DNA from: Deltaproteobacteria bacterium
GTDB lineage: Bacteria > Desulfobacterota > Desulfobulbia > Desulfobulbales > BM004
Length of the DNA stretch: 9,917 nt
NCBI GenBank assembly: GCA_019313095.1
Contig: JAFDBU010000062.1
Coordinates: 1-9,917, forward strand
Direction: 5' to 3'
Positions within the stretch are counted from its first letter, which is position 1, and the number at the start of each line of letters is the position of its first letter. A program made the translations under genes and the position numbers. Shown in pieces: positions 7,404 through 9,917 of this stretch. The notes beneath the pieces are model-generated. The model saw only the letters and a list, made by a program, of their open reading frames with translations. It was not told where the DNA came from and searched no databases.

Positions 7404-9031
7404 GCTGCAGGCTGTGAAGTGAAGTACTTCACTATGCTGTCAACCAGGTCAGGTATCGTATATTCTGTTGGCTGCACATCAACATGCATGCCGAACTTTT
7501 CAGCGGTTTTTGCTGTTATAGGTCCAATAGTCGCCACAGCGATCCCGGACATAAGCTGCTGCACTTCAGCCGGCGTTCCTGATCCCAGAAGTGTGACAAA
7601 ATTCTTTACTGTTGATGAACTTGTAAAAGTCACCATGTGGATACTCTTTTCCTGCAAGGCTGTCAGTAGTTCTTCTTTAAGGTGTGCACCCGGGGTGCTT
7701 GCAGGCAATACATTCTGGTACACCGGGGCAACAGTTATTTCGGCGCCGGCCTTGCTTAATGTTTCAGGTAAGATTTCTCGTGCTTTCAAAGCCCTGGGGA
7801 TAAGAACCCTCAGACCTTCAACATCCTTTTTTATGAGGGTTTCCGCCAGACCCTCACCGGTGAATTCTTCCGGCAGAAGGTCGGCCCTGATACCGTGGCT
7901 GGCTAAAGCTTCCGCCGTCACTCTGCCAACTGCCGCAATTCTGGGCCCCTTGAGGTCCCTTACATCTCTGCCAAGTTGAAACAAGCGTTTAAAAAAATAA
8001 TCCACCGCATTGATGGAAGTGAACAGCAGCCAGTGATAGGTTTCAAGTTCTGACAGGGCCTGATCCAGAACTTCATACGATGGTACGGGTTCGAGAGAAA
8101 TGGTTGGGTATTCAAGACATTCCGCACCGTAACTCTCCAGGAGGGTGACCAGTTCACTGGCTTGATCCCGTGTCCTGGTGACCACAACACGCTTGCTGAA
8201 CAGTGGCCGGTTTTCATACCAGTTGAGTGTATCCCTGAGATTGACAACCTCCCCAATCACCACGAGTGACGGAGGTTTTATGTTATTCTTTCGGACAATT
8301 GAGGCAATATTCTCAAGATTGCCCACTACCGTTCGCTGTTCCGAAGTTGAAGCCCATCTTACCACAGCGACTGGTGTCTTGGGATCACGTCCGTACTTAA
8401 TCACCTTTTTCGTAATCGACTCCAGGTTCTTTATACCCATATACACCACAATGGTACCAACGCCTGTGGCAAGTTTATCCCAGGCAATGTTGCTGTCCGG
8501 TTTAGTCGGGTCTTCATGACCGGTTACAAAGGCGACAGTTGAGGTATACTGTCTGTGTGTGATCGGAATGCCAGCGTAGGTTGCTGCAGCGGTCGCGGAG
8601 GTGACTCCTGGGACAACCTCAAATGAAATGCCCTCCTTCACAAGCTCCTCGATTTCCTCACCGCCGCGCCCAAAAATAAAAGGATCACCACCCTTCAACC
8701 TGATAACCCTGCGGCCTGACAAGGCTCTATCAATCAACATCCGGTTTATTTCTTCCTGGGTGTGGGTATGCTTGACCCCGCCACGCTTGCCGGCATATAT
8801 AAACTCTGCGTCCCTGGGTACATACTTGAGAAGTTTCTTGCTGGCCAGATAATCATAGATTACGACTTCGGCACGTTCCAAAAGCTGTTTGCCGCGGACC
8901 GTTATCAAACCTGGGTCTCCCGGTCCGGCCCCCACAAGGTAAACCATGGGTGCCGGACAATTTTCTTTCTTTTTTTTCTCCGGCAGTCTGGTACTCTTGC
9001 CCTGGTTAATTTCCTGCTGGTCCTGACTCAT
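7400..9031 (-). CDS. cobA-hemD: CobA-HemD fusion: uroporphyrinogen-III C-methyltransferase / uroporphyrinogen-III synthase
   Basis: This bifunctional cytoplasmic enzyme has 543 residues. The HemD half cyclises hydroxymethylbilane to uroporphyrinogen III. The CobA half adds two methyl groups from S-adenosylmethionine, at C2 and C7, giving precorrin-2 for siroheme and cobalamin. The CobA (SUMT) domain occupies about residues 29-270: VYLVGAGPGDPGLIT at 30-44, RLKGGDPFIFGRGGEE at 111-126 and VVPGVTSA at 137-144, all hallmark SAM-methyltransferase motifs. The less conserved HemD domain starts near RVVVTRTR at about 281 and includes LLFTSINAVDYF and VTFTSSSTV, the usual TS-containing segments. No CysG-type dehydrogenase/ferrochelatase part is attached. 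The ATG overlaps the hemC stop as ATGA, pointing to coupled translation. A 28-residue lysine-rich extension precedes the methyltransferase core; M29 would be the classical beginning and is a possible alternative start, though no good ribosome site precedes it. Such fusions are common in clostridia and delta-type bacteria. Confidence 0.96.
   Translation of the reverse strand: MSQDQQEINQGKSTRLPEKKKKENCPAPMVYLVGAGPGDPGLITVRGKQLLERAEVVIYDYLASKKLLKYVPRDAEFIYAGKRGGVKHTHTQEEINRMLIDRALSGRRVIRLKGGDPFIFGRGGEEIEELVKEGISFEVVPGVTSATAAATYAGIPITHRQYTSTVAFVTGHEDPTKPDSNIAWDKLATGVGTIVVYMGIKNLESITKKVIKYGRDPKTPVAVVRWASTSEQRTVVGNLENIASIVRKNNIKPPSLVVIGEVVNLRDTLNWYENRPLFSKRVVVTRTRDQASELVTLLESYGAECLEYPTISLEPVPSYEVLDQALSELETYHWLLFTSINAVDYFFKRLFQLGRDVRDLKGPRIAAVGRVTAEALASHGIRADLLPEEFTGEGLAETLIKKDVEGLRVLIPRALKAREILPETLSKAGAEITVAPVYQNVLPASTPGAHLKEELLTALQEKSIHMVTFTSSSTVKNFVTLLGSGTPAEVQQLMSGIAVATIGPITAKTAEKFGMHVDVQPTEYTIPDLVDSIVKYFTSQPAA
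7418..7433. repeat. perfect 16-base palindrome at the cobA-hemD/SNF2 junction
   Basis: AGTGAAGTACTTCACT is a perfect palindrome, with no mismatch across all eight base pairs. It lies in the last codons of cobA-hemD (encoding part of IVKYFTS), 14 bases before the possible TTG start of the SNF2 gene and about 47 before the ATG at 7370. It could be an operator for the distal gene or, in mRNA, a six-pair hairpin with a GUAC loop near the start. It sits inside codons, so coding constraint alone might explain it. Confidence 0.4.
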
Positions 9032-9917
9032 TGCTGGTTATAGACCTCAGCAAGAATCTCTCTGCCGCCCATATCCAAGAGCTTATTCGCCAGCCCGGTT
9101 CCCAGATCATACGCCTCGGCAACAGGCCCTGTCATTGATTCCTTCAGCATCACTTTGCCGTCAATAGAGGCAACCATACCGGTCAATTTCACCTGATCTT
9201 CACTTACTTCGGCAAAAGCGCCTATCGGAACCTGGCAGCCCCCCTCAAGCCGATAAAGAAATGCCCGTTCTGCGGCAACCGCTGTGGTTGTTTTGGTATC
9301 GTTGAGAAACTGAAGACCGACAAGCAGTTCAGTATCATCCTTACGCAGTTCAATGCCTAAAGATCCCTGGCCTACGGCGGGCAGCATTTCTTCGCTTGTA
9401 AAATAACCGGTTGCTCTGGAACTCATGCCGAGACGATTTAAGCCCGCTGCTGCCAGAATAATTGCCTGGAACTGGCCTTCATCAAGCTTGCGCAGCCTGG
9501 TATCCAGGTTGCCGCGCAGATCGACTATCTCAAGATCCGGACGCAGAGCGGCAAGCTGGGCCCGGCGCCTAAGACTGCTGGTGCCGACTGTAGCTCCCTG
9601 CGGCAGGTCGGCCAGTGATGCATACTTACTTGAGATGAAGGCATCATGAGGATTTTCTCGCACCGGGATAATGCCTAAATGCAGTTCTTCAGGCAGTTCA
9701 GCCGGAACATCTTTCATGCTGTGCACAGCCAGATCAACGTCTTTGCGCAACAGAGCCTCCTCGATCTCCTTGACGAACAATCCTTTGCCGCCCACCTTTG
9801 CCAATGGCACATCAAGTATTTTATCCCCTTTGGTCACGATTATTACCAGTTCAACCGAAACGTCCGGATGCTCGGCTTCTATCTGTTTTTTAACCCAGAT
9901 TGACTGGGTCTTGGCCA
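9028..9917 (-). CDS. hemC: HemC, porphobilinogen deaminase / hydroxymethylbilane synthase (5' end cut by window)
   Basis: HemC joins four porphobilinogen molecules into the linear tetrapyrrole hydroxymethylbilane, the substrate of the adjacent HemD domain. The frame stays open to the right edge. A GTG at 9837 could be taken as a start, but the 26 residues before it (AKTQSIWVKKQ...VELVIIV) match the family's first helix and strand, so the true start lies about 15 codons beyond the window. Recognisable parts are TKGDKILDVPLAKVGGKGLF, the active-site aspartate in HSMKDVPAELP, the arginine-rich GTSSLRRRAQL and DLRGNLDTRLRKL that hold the growing chain, and EGGCQVPIGAF. The cysteine of that last motif (codon at 9237-9235) carries the dipyrromethane cofactor. 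Domain 3 follows and ends normally. All key residues are present. Its stop overlaps the cobA-hemD start as ATGA, so the genes form one operon; hemA may lie upstream, as in relatives. Confidence 0.97.
   Translation of the reverse strand, partial: AKTQSIWVKKQIEAEHPDVSVELVIIVTKGDKILDVPLAKVGGKGLFVKEIEEALLRKDVDLAVHSMKDVPAELPEELHLGIIPVRENPHDAFISSKYASLADLPQGATVGTSSLRRRAQLAALRPDLEIVDLRGNLDTRLRKLDEGQFQAIILAAAGLNRLGMSSRATGYFTSEEMLPAVGQGSLGIELRKDDTELLVGLQFLNDTKTTTAVAAERAFLYRLEGGCQVPIGAFAEVSEDQVKLTGMVASIDGKVMLKESMTGPVAEAYDLGTGLANKLLDMGGREILAEVYNQQ

Noticed and set aside
9835..9837. GTG codon as the start of hemC
   Set aside because: The family-typical residues AKTQSIWVKKQ and VELVIIV continue in frame upstream to the window edge, so hemC is cut rather than starting here.

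Overview
The window looks like a core-genome segment of a Gram-negative, anaerobic delta-type bacterium (Desulfobacterota, perhaps a Desulfobulbales-like sulfate reducer). This is inferred from four things: an lptB-rpoN pair, a sigma-54 N-terminus of the Geobacter/Desulfo type, a fused CobA-HemD enzyme beside hemC, and moderate base composition. I recognise no mobile element, CRISPR array, rRNA or tRNA, and no sign of recent transfer.

Layout. On the plus strand, positions 1-681 hold the 3' part of lptB, the lipopolysaccharide-transport ATPase, cut by the left edge. A 141-base AT-rich gap follows, with a possible hairpin terminator, two short palindromes, an 11-base direct repeat and a candidate promoter. 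Then comes rpoN (sigma-54) at 823-2292. On the minus strand, reading from right to left, are hemC (cut by the right edge), cobA-hemD, a 1446-residue SNF2-family ATPase and, after a 150-base gap, a histidine (phosphoglycerate-mutase-like) phosphatase. rpoN and the phosphatase converge with only 10 bases between their stop codons.

How the genes work together. HemC makes hydroxymethylbilane, the HemD domain closes it to uroporphyrinogen III, and the CobA domain methylates that to precorrin-2, the branch point to siroheme, cobalamin and, in many sulfate reducers, heme by the siroheme route. hemC and cobA-hemD overlap as ATGA. The SNF2 gene can begin within the cobA-hemD stop (TTGA), so the three are probably co-transcribed. 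The phosphatase might be a CobC-type alpha-ribazole phosphatase, which would fit the tetrapyrrole theme, but the sequence does not settle its substrate.

The least explained parts are the roughly 950-residue non-catalytic arm of the SNF2 protein and its position at the end of a tetrapyrrole operon, a perfect 16-base palindrome just before the SNF2 start, and the two intergenic regions. I found no convincing wholly new system.
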